Source of the DNA: Cytophagales bacterium
Lineage (GTDB): Bacteria; Bacteroidota; Bacteroidia; Cytophagales; 172606-1
Reading direction: 5' to 3'
Length of the DNA stretch: 64,000 nucleotides
NCBI GenBank assembly: GCA_030446715.1
Contig: JAUJMU010000001.1
Location: 659,297 to 723,296, forward strand
The position numbers and the translations under genes are program-made. A model generated the notes under the pieces. It saw only the letters and a list, made by a program, of their open reading frames with translations, had not been told where the DNA came from and searched no databases. Below are positions 33,688 through 42,020 of this stretch, in pieces; the stretch's first letter is position 1, and every line of letters starts with the position of its first letter.

Positions 33688-35374
33688 ACAGAAGTTTGAG
33701 GAGGAATGGCGTAAGGCGTTTGGAGAGGCCGAAATGGCACCTTCCGGCGACCTGTGGGCTCACCTCGACGCGCATCTGGCCAATCAGGAAACCCGAAAAT
33801 CCAGGAACCGTCTGATCTGGTTCCAGCGGGTGGCCGCTGGTATACTGTTACTTTTAGTGGGCGGTGGCACCTGGTTTTGGGCAGGTCGTCAGGGCTCCGG
33901 AGGCGAAATGGTGGCTGGCCAGGAGCAGACTATCGCATCTGCCCCAGGCTCCGCCAGCGTGGCTCCGGGCACTTCCCAAACGGCTGAGGCTGATGATGCA
34001 CTGGCCCGTAACCAGGCGGCCGGGGATGCCGAAGGTACAGTAACAGCTGGAAACGGACTGCGCAACCCTGCATCTGATGCCGGCACCGGCGACCAGACTT
34101 TGCCGGATGCATACGCTCAGCCGCCAGCCCGGGTGCGGCCCGGAAAAACAGGGGCACCCGCCGCAGAATCCGGGGCTGATGGTATTTCCGGCCGCCTTGC
34201 CGCTTCACCGGAACTGACCGGTTCAAAATCCGGACGGTCCGGCAATGGAATCCGTATTGCACCCTTCCGCCCGAAAATGTCCAGCGACCAGCCGCTGACC
34301 CGGGAACTGGACCAGACGGATCGTACTTTTACCCAAACCACCATTGCCATCGTGCCTCCGGATGCCCGGGACGAGCAGCTACCGGCTATCAACGGGGCTT
34401 CGGAGCGGTTTGCTTTCAGTGAACTGGTGCCAAGAACCCTTGCTGCCAAAGAGCCGGTTATCCGCCCGCGGAGCATCATGCCCTACCTCCATGATGCCTA
34501 CTGGGCCAGAATAGCGGGAGAAGAGAAAAAAGGGAAAAGCCGGCCAGACCGCTGGCAGGCAGGCGTTTCATTTGCGCCGGGCAGCTTTCAGCCGAACTTT
34601 CAGCAGGGCATTTCCTCGTCGCCGGCTTTCTCCAGTGCCGCTCTGGCATCGCGCAGTAATTTCACCGATACTTCTGCGGACCCCTTCTATACCGGCAACC
34701 GTGAGCTGGAAAACTCAAGGGCGTCCGGTTTATCGTACCAGACTGGTGTACGGCTTGAGTATGCACTTTCGCGCAGGTTCAGCGTACAGAGCGGTGTGGA
34801 TTACCTCTACAACAGCTCCAGCGTAAATACGAATAGCTACGTGCAGAATTTTCTCAGCGGCCGGAAAGAACCCGCCTTTGCTTCCATTGTAAATTTTGGC
34901 AATCAGAACCGGGCTGAGTCAATGGCCTTTGCCGCTTCACCGGCCACGCTGTCGTATACGCCCGATGCCATGAGCACCAGACAAGTAGCACAGAGTCAGA
35001 CCAGTATATCCATCCAGAACGTGTACGAATACGTTGGCATACCGGTAAAAGTAAACTACATGGTACTGAACAGGAAACTGGGGGCTTCGGTGGGAGCAGG
35101 CATATCAGGCGATATTTTCCTGAGCAACCGCTTCGGCAATGAAGGGGCCGGGATCAGTGAAGTTAATCTTTCTTCGGCCAAAGGGACCGTTTACCGTACG
35201 GTCGGTTTCAGCGCCTGGCTGGGGATAAAAATGCAGTACCGCATTGCCGGGAAATACAGCGTTTTCCTCGAGCCCAGCTACCGTACGGCTGTCACCTCCT
35301 TTACCAATATGGACATCCTGCAAAGTCGCCCATCTTTGTTCGGCATTGGCACCGGGCTTCAGATGCGGTTCTGA
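33671..35374 (+). CDS. Membrane-anchored protein with C-terminal outer-membrane-like beta barrel, coupled to sigma factor
   Basis: A 567-residue protein. Residues 1-50 are hydrophilic (KFEEEWRKAFGEAEMAPSGD, LWAHLDAHLANQETRKSRNR), like the cytoplasmic part of an anti-sigma factor. One membrane helix follows (VAAGILLLLVGGGTWFW, about 55-72), then a 200-residue Ala/Gly/Pro-rich linker, and from about 290 to the end beta strands in an alternating pattern ending GIGTGLQMRF, like an outer-membrane barrel (porin family type). It starts 17 bases inside the sigma factor gene. By position it may be the partner that senses or restrains the sigma factor, but there is no direct evidence. Confidence 0.78.
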   Translation: MKDLNKQKFEEEWRKAFGEAEMAPSGDLWAHLDAHLANQETRKSRNRLIWFQRVAAGILLLLVGGGTWFWAGRQGSGGEMVAGQEQTIASAPGSASVAPGTSQTAEADDALARNQAAGDAEGTVTAGNGLRNPASDAGTGDQTLPDAYAQPPARVRPGKTGAPAAESGADGISGRLAASPELTGSKSGRSGNGIRIAPFRPKMSSDQPLTRELDQTDRTFTQTTIAIVPPDARDEQLPAINGASERFAFSELVPRTLAAKEPVIRPRSIMPYLHDAYWARIAGEEKKGKSRPDRWQAGVSFAPGSFQPNFQQGISSSPAFSSAALASRSNFTDTSADPFYTGNRELENSRASGLSYQTGVRLEYALSRRFSVQSGVDYLYNSSSVNTNSYVQNFLSGRKEPAFASIVNFGNQNRAESMAFAASPATLSYTPDAMSTRQVAQSQTSISIQNVYEYVGIPVKVNYMVLNRKLGASVGAGISGDIFLSNRFGNEGAGISEVNLSSAKGTVYRTVGFSAWLGIKMQYRIAGKYSVFLEPSYRTAVTSFTNMDILQSRPSLFGIGTGLQMRF

Positions 35375-35548
35375 CAGATTGCAGTTCTTTTCCATACCTG
35401 GCCCGGAGAGTGCATATCGCCCTTTGGGTTTTTTTTGCCCTGCAGGCTGGTTTTTATCCAGAAAACTTTCGGAAAAATTATTTTTCAATGCAACGCTACG
35501 CGAAAAAGCTGTGTCAATGTATTTGAACAGTTAACCTGAAATAATTCC

Positions 35549-35953
35549 ATGAAAAGAAATCCAGTGCATAAAATGATCAGCCAACCCTTGTTCTCCCGCG
35601 GCCTGTATGCCTTTTTGTACCCGGCAGTTTTGGCAGCAGTGTGTGTGGTAACCTCGTGTGCCAGCAAGGCGGATGGAGCTGGAATCCCTCAATGTCAGAC
35701 CACAGCTACAGTAAAGGACCTGAGTGGTCTGGACGGGTGCCGGTACGTGCTGGTGCTCCCGGACGGCACCCGACTGGAGCCGGTACTGGATGAAGCGGGG
35801 CAGGAGCCGTCCGTGAAAGGGGTGCTGCTGCGGGACGGCATGAAAGTAACGCTTGCCTATACCGAGGCGAAGGACCGCGTCAGCACCTGCATGACCGGAA
35901 AGATTGTGGAGGTTTCGTGCTTTAGTGAGGCAGGCGCAATGGACAAAAAGTAA
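35549..35953 (+). CDS. Small lipoprotein of unknown function
   Basis: A 134-residue protein with a long signal region and lipobox VVTSC (Cys37), followed by a small beta domain that begins TTATVKDLSGLDGCRYVLVL and ends with a CFSEAG tail. Three further Cys (in IPQCQ, DGCRY, STCMT, EVSCF) may form disulphides. No family is recognised. It precedes the serpin gene by 26 bases and the two are likely cotranscribed. Confidence 0.75.
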   Translation: MKRNPVHKMISQPLFSRGLYAFLYPAVLAAVCVVTSCASKADGAGIPQCQTTATVKDLSGLDGCRYVLVLPDGTRLEPVLDEAGQEPSVKGVLLRDGMKVTLAYTEAKDRVSTCMTGKIVEVSCFSEAGAMDKK

Positions 35954-35978
35954 TTGACCATAAATCATTGAACGCCTT

Positions 35979-37223
35979 ATGAAAAAGTATCCTTTGCTGA
36001 CTGCCAGCCTGTTTCTGGCGATTGCTTCGGCCTTGGTATCCTGCAACCGGGAAACGGCTGCTCCGGCTGACAATACGCCTGATGTACGGCCCCTCAGCGC
36101 CCGGGAGGCGCAGACCATTGCCACTACCAATGATTTCGCCTTCCGGTTATTTAAAAAAGTGAATGAAGGGGCTAAGGGAGAAAATATCTTTGTATCTCCT
36201 TTCAGCGTGGCTACGGCCCTGACCATGGCCTACAACGGCGCTGCCACCACCACCAAAGACCAGATCCGCAACACGCTGGGGTTGGGTAGCCTCACGGATG
36301 CCGAAATCAACAGCAGCTACCAGAGCCTCTACGAACTGCTCCGGGGCATTGACCGGACCGTAACGTTTACTTCGGCCAACTCCGTCTGGTACCGCAATCC
36401 GCTACAGCCCCAGCCGGACTTTGTGCAGACCAACAGAACTTACCTGAACGCCGAGATGAAAGGGCTGGACTTTGACAGCCCCAGTGCCAAAAATACAATC
36501 AACAGCTGGGTGAATACGCAGACCAATGGGCGTATCCCCGAGGTAATCAATGCACTTCGCCCCGAACACGTCATGCTGCTGATCAATGCGGTATACTTCA
36601 AAGGCACGTGGGTCTATAAATTTGACAAGGCAAAGACCGCACCGGGCAATTTCAATACCGGTAGCGGCGTGGTGCAGCATCCATTTATGGAGCTCAGCGG
36701 GGCAAAGTACCTGCTCCACCGCGGCAATAGCCATACCTTGGTAGACTTGCCCTACGGCAACAAGCAATTCAGCATGACGCTGATTTTGCCCGATCCATCA
36801 GGTACGGCTGACGATCTGCTCAGTACCCTCTCGGCAGCCAAAGTAGGGGAGTGGCTGGCTGCGGCTGATTCTTCTAGCCTGCAACTCTACCTGCCCAAAT
36901 TCAAACTTGAATGCGAAAAGAATCTGAACCAGACCCTGAAGGATCTTGGCATGCCCGAAGCTTTCGGCGGCGGGGCCGACTTCAGCGGTATGATTACCAG
37001 CTTCCGCAAAGGCGACCTCTCCATCAGTGAAGTGAAGCACAAGAGTTTCGTGGAAGTGGACGAGGAAGGCGCAGAAGCTGCCGCTGTTACATCCATTGCT
37101 GTTATGACCAGAGTATCTGAACTGCCACCCTCCATCCGGTTTGACCGTCCGTTTGTGTTCCTGATCCGCGAAAAGGCATCCGGGGCGATCCTGTTCATGG
37201 GCAAGCTGGCGCAGCCGCAGTAA
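35979..37223 (+). CDS. Serpin family lipoprotein (serine protease inhibitor)
   Basis: A 414-residue serpin with a lipobox SALVSC (Cys22), so probably anchored in the envelope. Core motifs are NIFVSPFSVATALTMAYNGA, INAVYFKGTWVYKFDKAKTA and the shutter and hinge segment EVDEEGAEAAAVTSIAV. The hinge has the small residues (A, E, A, A, A) needed for loop insertion, so an inhibitory serpin is likely. Counting 17 positions from the first hinge Glu places Arg at P1 (MTR-VSE), which suggests a trypsin-like target. The end FDRPFVFLIREKASGAILFM is the usual C-terminal serpin block. Length is full. Confidence 0.92.
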   Translation: MKKYPLLTASLFLAIASALVSCNRETAAPADNTPDVRPLSAREAQTIATTNDFAFRLFKKVNEGAKGENIFVSPFSVATALTMAYNGAATTTKDQIRNTLGLGSLTDAEINSSYQSLYELLRGIDRTVTFTSANSVWYRNPLQPQPDFVQTNRTYLNAEMKGLDFDSPSAKNTINSWVNTQTNGRIPEVINALRPEHVMLLINAVYFKGTWVYKFDKAKTAPGNFNTGSGVVQHPFMELSGAKYLLHRGNSHTLVDLPYGNKQFSMTLILPDPSGTADDLLSTLSAAKVGEWLAAADSSSLQLYLPKFKLECEKNLNQTLKDLGMPEAFGGGADFSGMITSFRKGDLSISEVKHKSFVEVDEEGAEAAAVTSIAVMTRVSELPPSIRFDRPFVFLIREKASGAILFMGKLAQPQ

Positions 37224-37279
37224 ATAGCGCCCCGTTTCCGGGCCTTTTCACGCCTTTAATACTTTAACCTTTTACCACG

Positions 37280-38608
37280 ATGAACAAACTGTACTACTCC
37301 CGCCTGATTATTCTGCTGGGCCTGCTGGCCGGCTGGCTCGGCGGCTGTGAAGATGTCTGCCGTCAGACCTTCACCTACACCGTTTACGAACCGGTATACA
37401 TGACCCAGGAAGAACTGAAAGCCTCGGTGCAGTCACAGGCACCGGTGGCCCTGACCAAGGCCGGCAAAATTTATATCAGGGACAATTATTTGTTCATCAA
37501 TGAGCCGGGAAAGGGCATTCACGTGTACAACAACGCCAATCCGGCGTCGCCGCAGCGCGTATCGTTCATCAATATTCCCGGCAACGTAGACCTCGCCGTG
37601 ATGGGCAATGTCCTCTACGCCGACAACGCCGTTAACCTCGTCGCCCTCGACATCAGTGACCCCACCAACGTGCGGGTATTAAAGCAGATCGAAAACGTAT
37701 TTCCGTCTGCTACCCGTTATCCCGGCATAACCCGGTGGTTTGATGCCAATACCTTTGCGCAGCCTGACCAGAGCCGCGGGATAATCGTAGACTGGATCAA
37801 GCGGGAAGAGAAGCGGGTAGGCGGCTGCGATCAGCCCTCCGACTTCCAGACTGGCTGGATCAACTGGCGCGGCGGCTGGGCATTTGCCTCCATGGACAGC
37901 CGCGCCGTGTCGGCGGCACCGGCCAGTGTGGGTGCGCCTTCCGTCGGTATCGGCGGCTCCATGGCCCGGTTTACCATTTCTCAGAACCACCTCTACACGG
38001 TGGACAATACCAGCATGAGGCTGTTTGACATTGTCCGGCCCGAAGATCCGGTTCCGGGCAGCACGGTACAGGTCGGCTGGGGCATTGAAACGATTTTCCC
38101 TTACAAGGACAAGCTGTTTATCGGCTCTCAGACGGGCATGTTCATCTATGATGTAGCCAACCCGAAGCAGCCCGCGCGGCTTTCCACGTTCAGGCACCTG
38201 CAAAGCTGCGACCCCGTGGTGGTGGATGACAACTACGCCTACATCACGCTGCGGAGCGGCCCCACCTGCCGCAACACTACCCTCAATCAGCTTGACGTGG
38301 TGGACATCCGGGATCTGCAGAACCCGAAACTGGTGAAGACATATCCGATGCAGAATCCGCACGGCCTGGGCAAGGATGGCAATACACTGTTCATCTGCGA
38401 CGGCACAGCTGGCCTGAAAGTGTACAATGCCGCTGATGTACTGAAGATTGACCAGAATAAAATTGGCTCCCAGGCCATCCACAGCTATGATGTGATTCCC
38501 TACGGGAACCTGGCCATAGTAACCGGTGAGGATGGCCTGTATCAGTACGATTATTCTGACCCGAAGAACCTGAAACTGCTGAGCAAGATTACCGTCGCAA
38601 GGGACTAA
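37280..38608 (+). CDS. LVIVD-repeat lipoprotein
   Basis: A 442-residue lipoprotein (LGGC lipobox, Cys24) built of repeated beta segments of the LVIVD type: VHVYNNANPASPQRVSF, VALDISDPTNVRVL, MRLFDIVRPEDPVPG, MFIYDVANPKQPARLSTF, VDIRDLQNPKLVKTY and YDYSDPKNLKLLSKI. These repeats form a propeller thought to bind surface partners; function is not known. It follows the serpin gene by 57 bases and is on the same strand. Confidence 0.9.
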   Translation: MNKLYYSRLIILLGLLAGWLGGCEDVCRQTFTYTVYEPVYMTQEELKASVQSQAPVALTKAGKIYIRDNYLFINEPGKGIHVYNNANPASPQRVSFINIPGNVDLAVMGNVLYADNAVNLVALDISDPTNVRVLKQIENVFPSATRYPGITRWFDANTFAQPDQSRGIIVDWIKREEKRVGGCDQPSDFQTGWINWRGGWAFASMDSRAVSAAPASVGAPSVGIGGSMARFTISQNHLYTVDNTSMRLFDIVRPEDPVPGSTVQVGWGIETIFPYKDKLFIGSQTGMFIYDVANPKQPARLSTFRHLQSCDPVVVDDNYAYITLRSGPTCRNTTLNQLDVVDIRDLQNPKLVKTYPMQNPHGLGKDGNTLFICDGTAGLKVYNAADVLKIDQNKIGSQAIHSYDVIPYGNLAIVTGEDGLYQYDYSDPKNLKLLSKITVARD

Positions 38609-38665
38609 GGGTCTTTGGCGGACGGGTACGGATTCTGTACATCTGTGGGGGTCACAGTACATTAT

Positions 38666-38701
38666 CAGACTGGTACAAGCGTGGACGCTTATACCAGTCT
38701 G
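38666..38701. repeat. Hairpin 1: CAGACTGGTACAAGCGT palindrome
   Basis: CAGACTGGTACAAGCGT and ACGCTTATACCAGTCTG pair (one G-U) around GG. Its core is the exact reverse complement of the core of the second hairpin 22 bases further on. It could end transcription of the LVIVD gene although T runs are lacking. Confidence 0.7.
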
Positions 38702-38722
38702 AATTTCAACCCGAATAAAATA

Positions 38723-38766
38723 CTCCGGACCGGGTATAAGCGTCCACGCTTGTACCCGGTCCGGAG
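38723..38766. repeat. Hairpin 2: CTCCGGACCGGGTATAAGCG palindrome
   Basis: CTCCGGACCGGGTATAAGCGT and ACGCTTGTACCCGGTCCGGAG pair around CC. The middle 24 bases are the reverse complement of hairpin 1's middle, so the two hairpins can also pair with each other. This suggests two insertions of one small palindromic repeat in opposite orientation. Confidence 0.7.
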
Positions 38767-38829
38767 AAATGGCAGTACCCGGATAGTCGCCGCTAAGCCT
38801 AAAGCCGTATCATTACCCAAAACATAAAC

Positions 38830-39573
38830 ATGATGCGGTTAAACGAAATTTCAACGAGGCCCCCCGGCGGAGCCGGAAAAGAAGAGTACCAGGCAAAAAC
38901 AGAAGCTCTGCTCGAAGAACTGAAGGAACTACAGAAGAAGCTCTACGCGCAGGCCGAATACAGCGTACTGGTGGTTTTGCAGGGACTGGACGCTTCGGGT
39001 AAGGACGGTGCCATCAACAAGGTGTTCAGCGGACTCAACCTGCTGGGTTGCCAGGTGACGGCGTTCAAGGCTCCTACGGAGGAGGAACTGAAGCACGATT
39101 TCCTGTGGCGCGTTCATCAGCGGGTGCCGGCCAGAGGCATGATCGGCATTTTCAACCGGTCGCACTACGAAGATGTGCTGGTGCCGCGGGTAGAAAAATG
39201 GGTGGATGAAAAAACCACCAAAGCCCGGCTGCGGCACATCAACCATTTTGAGCAACTGCTTGCTGATAATAGTACGGTGCTGGTGAAGTGCTACCTGCAC
39301 GTATCGCCGGAGGAGCAGCAGGAACGGCTCATTGAACGGATGACGAATCCGGAAAAGTACTGGAAACACAGTGACGGCGACTGGGCCGTAGTGGCCAAAC
39401 GGGCGGCGTATCTGGAAGCCTATGAAGACGTATTCAAACATTGCAGCGAGGCCTCTCCGTGGCATGTGATTCCGGCGGATAAAAACTGGTACAAAGTATA
39501 CCGGCTGGCGGAGGTGACGGTAGAGGCTTTGCGGAGACTTCCTCTGGCGTTTCCGGAGCTTAAGCGGGGCTAA
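38830..39573 (+). CDS. Polyphosphate kinase 2 family protein (PPK2)
   Basis: Transfers phosphate between polyphosphate and a nucleotide. The P-loop is VLQGLDASGKDGAINKVF, followed by GCQVTAFKAPTEEELKHDFL, WRVHQRVPARGMIGIFNRSH, YEDVLVPRV and, near the end, WHVIPADKNWYKVYRLAEV. The 247-residue length and the GxDxxGKxG and NRSHYEDV motifs fit the single-domain PPK2 type. Whether it prefers AMP, ADP or GDP cannot be read from sequence. It stands alone after the double hairpin. Confidence 0.92.
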   Translation: MMRLNEISTRPPGGAGKEEYQAKTEALLEELKELQKKLYAQAEYSVLVVLQGLDASGKDGAINKVFSGLNLLGCQVTAFKAPTEEELKHDFLWRVHQRVPARGMIGIFNRSHYEDVLVPRVEKWVDEKTTKARLRHINHFEQLLADNSTVLVKCYLHVSPEEQQERLIERMTNPEKYWKHSDGDWAVVAKRAAYLEAYEDVFKHCSEASPWHVIPADKNWYKVYRLAEVTVEALRRLPLAFPELKRG

Positions 39574-39634
39574 CTGACCCTGGTATCCTTCAGAGGCAAT
39601 GCTACAAAAGACAAAAATCAACAACGAAGAGGGT

Positions 39635-40390
39635 ATGCACAAACTTTTGTTATCCATTTTCACCTGCCTGCTGCTGGCCCTGTCAACTGCTGCCCAATCC
39701 AGAAAGCAGGAAGTAGTTTATCTGAAAAACGGCAGCATTATCCGCAATATTCAGGAAATGCAGCACATAGACTCTCTGATCCGGGTGCGCACCACCGACG
39801 GCAGCCTGTTTGTATTCGGCCCCGGCGACCTGCTCAAGATGAGTTTTGAGAAGAAGTACCGGAATTATAAGGAGAAGGGTTATTTGCTCAACATTGAGTG
39901 GGGGCTGCTGTCGGGCCGGCAGTCGCAGCGGAGTAACTTCGGAGATTTCAGGGAGCCGGCGTCTTCCCTCTCTTTCTCCGTCGTGAACGGTTACCGGTTC
40001 AACCAATATCTGGGGCTGGGCGTTGGCCTCGGCATAGACGGCTACCGGGATGGGGTAATGACGCCCCTGTTTGTGAGAGGTACTGGCTATCTCTTCAAGG
40101 GCCGGTTTTCGCCGGTTTACGCACTTGACGCCGGGTATGGCTTTTATAGTCCGGTGTTCAACGGCAGACCCCGTAATACTACCTTCGAATACCGGCACCG
40201 GGGCGGACTGATGGGCAATGCCGCCGGCGGAGTGCAGGTGTTTCTGGGACGGGAAGTTTCCTTTTACACCATGCTGGGCTACCGCATGCAGGCGGCCCGG
40301 TACGAATACAGTTCGGAGCAATTACAGAGCCGGGAAATCGAACGCCTGCTTTTCCGGCGGATGTCGCTGAAGGTAGGTTTTTCCTTTTAG
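39635..40390 (+). CDS. Exported protein of unknown function, predicted outer-membrane barrel
   Basis: A 251-residue protein with signal peptide MHKLLLSIFTCLLLALSTAA, then a short beta domain VVYLKNGSIIRNIQEMQHID and LIRVRTTDGSLFVFGPGDLL, then alternating beta strands with aromatic girdles (FNQYLGLGVGLGIDGYRDG, VSFYTMLGYRMQAARYEY) ending MSLKVGFSF, a terminal Phe typical of outer-membrane barrels. I took the ATG at 39635 as start because it opens the signal peptide and has a GAAGAGGG sequence before it. No named family recognised. Confidence 0.78.
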   Translation: MHKLLLSIFTCLLLALSTAAQSRKQEVVYLKNGSIIRNIQEMQHIDSLIRVRTTDGSLFVFGPGDLLKMSFEKKYRNYKEKGYLLNIEWGLLSGRQSQRSNFGDFREPASSLSFSVVNGYRFNQYLGLGVGLGIDGYRDGVMTPLFVRGTGYLFKGRFSPVYALDAGYGFYSPVFNGRPRNTTFEYRHRGGLMGNAAGGVQVFLGREVSFYTMLGYRMQAARYEYSSEQLQSREIERLLFRRMSLKVGFSF

Positions 40391-40537
40391 CGCAGGGCTG
40401 AATCTTGCAGGTTCTGAAAATCAGAGAGGTTTGACCTGTAAGCCCCATACTACAGCTGTTGCACAGCCAAAACTTCGTATTTTTATGGAAAACCCATAAA
40501 TTGTTTTACGATTTTTGGTTCCATAAGCGAAACAGCT

Positions 40538-41590
40538 ATGCAAACGCAGACATCTGCAGGCTTGAAGGAAGAGGTGGCGTCTCTGCCTTACCTGGCCAGC
40601 TTCTTTCCTTCGCTGCTCGTAATCGGGGGTAATCTGCTGGGTGAGTGGTTCGCAGCTTCCAATGCGGTCTTCACCATGGGAATCCTCGTGATTGCCGACT
40701 GGCTGCTCCCTGCCGATACGTCGGCGTCCCGCAAAGCGGGAGCCCGGCTGCCTGATGTAATTCTCCTGCTCAGCGTGGCGCTGCACACCTTTACTCTCGG
40801 TACGCTGATCTATGGCATCCAGACCGGAACTTTGACGGGGCCTTTCGTGTGGATGGCCGCTATTTCTACCGGCATCAATGCCGGCTCCATGGGCATTGTG
40901 GCGGCGCACGAACTGGTGCACCGGCGCGAAAAATGGCTGCAGCACCTGGGCATCTGGAACCTGTTTATTACGGGTAACCCGCACTTCTACATTGAGCATC
41001 GCCTTGGGCACCATCTCCGCGTCGGCACGTGGGATGATCCCGCTACGGCCCGGTTCAACGAAAGTTACTACCAGTTTCTGCTGCGCACCATTCCCGGTCA
41101 GTGGCGGAGTGCCCTCGATATTGAGGCAAAAAGGCTCCGGAAAGAGGGGAAATCACCGTATTTACTCCGAAACTTTGTAGTCCGGGCCACCGCTCTGCAG
41201 GTGCTGGGACTGGTTCTGCTGTATGTATGGCTGGGGCCGGCGGTGTTCTGGGCCTACCTGGTGTACGTGGCCGTGGCCATGAAACTGCTTGAATTTGTCA
41301 ATTACATTGAACATTACGGATTAGTAAGGGCGAAAGGCGGGAAATTGGAGGCCCATCATTCCTGGCAATCGGACCGGATCTCGAGCCGGTTTACCTTGTT
41401 TGAACTCTCGCGCCACTCTGACCACCACATGAAGGCGTATAAGCCCTTTCATACGCTTGATTCCCACGAGGGGCCATTTTTCCTGCCAAGCGGCTACTAT
41501 GGTATGTATTACCTTGGGCTTATTCCGCCGCTGTGGTTTAAAATAATGAATCCAATCATCGAGAGACACCAGCAAACCGCTCAGCAGTAA
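40538..41590 (+). CDS. Alkane 1-monooxygenase-like membrane hydroxylase (AlkB/fatty acid desaturase family)
   Basis: Integral-membrane non-haem diiron enzyme. The 350 residues have four to six helices and the eight-histidine pattern of the family: HELVHRREKW (HExxH plus HR), EHRLGHHLRVGTWDDPATAR, the AlkB signature NYIEHYGLVRAKGG, and ELSRHSDHHMKAYKP. The NYIEHYGL motif separates it from plain desaturases and points to terminal hydroxylation of alkanes, fatty acids or a related lipid. The next gene starts at the last base of its stop codon (TAATG), so the two are coupled. Substrate unknown. Confidence 0.88.
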   Translation: MQTQTSAGLKEEVASLPYLASFFPSLLVIGGNLLGEWFAASNAVFTMGILVIADWLLPADTSASRKAGARLPDVILLLSVALHTFTLGTLIYGIQTGTLTGPFVWMAAISTGINAGSMGIVAAHELVHRREKWLQHLGIWNLFITGNPHFYIEHRLGHHLRVGTWDDPATARFNESYYQFLLRTIPGQWRSALDIEAKRLRKEGKSPYLLRNFVVRATALQVLGLVLLYVWLGPAVFWAYLVYVAVAMKLLEFVNYIEHYGLVRAKGGKLEAHHSWQSDRISSRFTLFELSRHSDHHMKAYKPFHTLDSHEGPFFLPSGYYGMYYLGLIPPLWFKIMNPIIERHQQTAQQ

Positions 41591-42018
41591 TGAAAGTAAC
41601 GGGACTGATTCTTTGCATCATCAACCTGCTCTCTCTCGGGAGCTGCCACCGCGAAAACGGCGGCGTAAAGGAACTTGATCTGGAAACTTTCCAGGTGACG
41701 GTTCCCGGCCGCTGGCGGCATGAAAAGCAGCAGGGATTTGATTCCCAGGTTGGCAAGCTTACCAACGGCAAAGATTTGCTCAACTACGACTATGGCTGGT
41801 ACGCTTACCGGTTCACGAAAGAAACTTCTGATACCCACGACCGGCAAAACATTGAAATTGACGGTAAGCCAGCGTTGCTGGTCAAGCCTTTGAAAAGCGG
41901 AAACGGAGTAATGGGCGTTTATATTCAGGTTGACCAAGTGAACCGGCTGGCGATCTACGGCAATAATATTACAGATGAACCGACAGCAAAAGCTATTTTT
42001 CAATCTGTGAGATTCTAA
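41590..42018 (+). CDS. Small exported or lipoprotein of unknown function
   Basis: A 142-residue protein with lipobox SLGSC (Cys19), then a single alpha-beta domain: VPGRWRHEKQQGFDSQVGKL, LLNYDYGWYAYRF, IDGKPALLVKPLKSGNGVM and a closing DEPTAKAIFQSVRF. The pattern is like small domains often found in Bacteroidota stress lipoproteins, but no family is named with confidence. It starts in the stop codon of the AlkB-like gene. Confidence 0.72.
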   Translation: MKVTGLILCIINLLSLGSCHRENGGVKELDLETFQVTVPGRWRHEKQQGFDSQVGKLTNGKDLLNYDYGWYAYRFTKETSDTHDRQNIEIDGKPALLVKPLKSGNGVMGVYIQVDQVNRLAIYGNNITDEPTAKAIFQSVRF

Positions 42019-42020
42019 CT

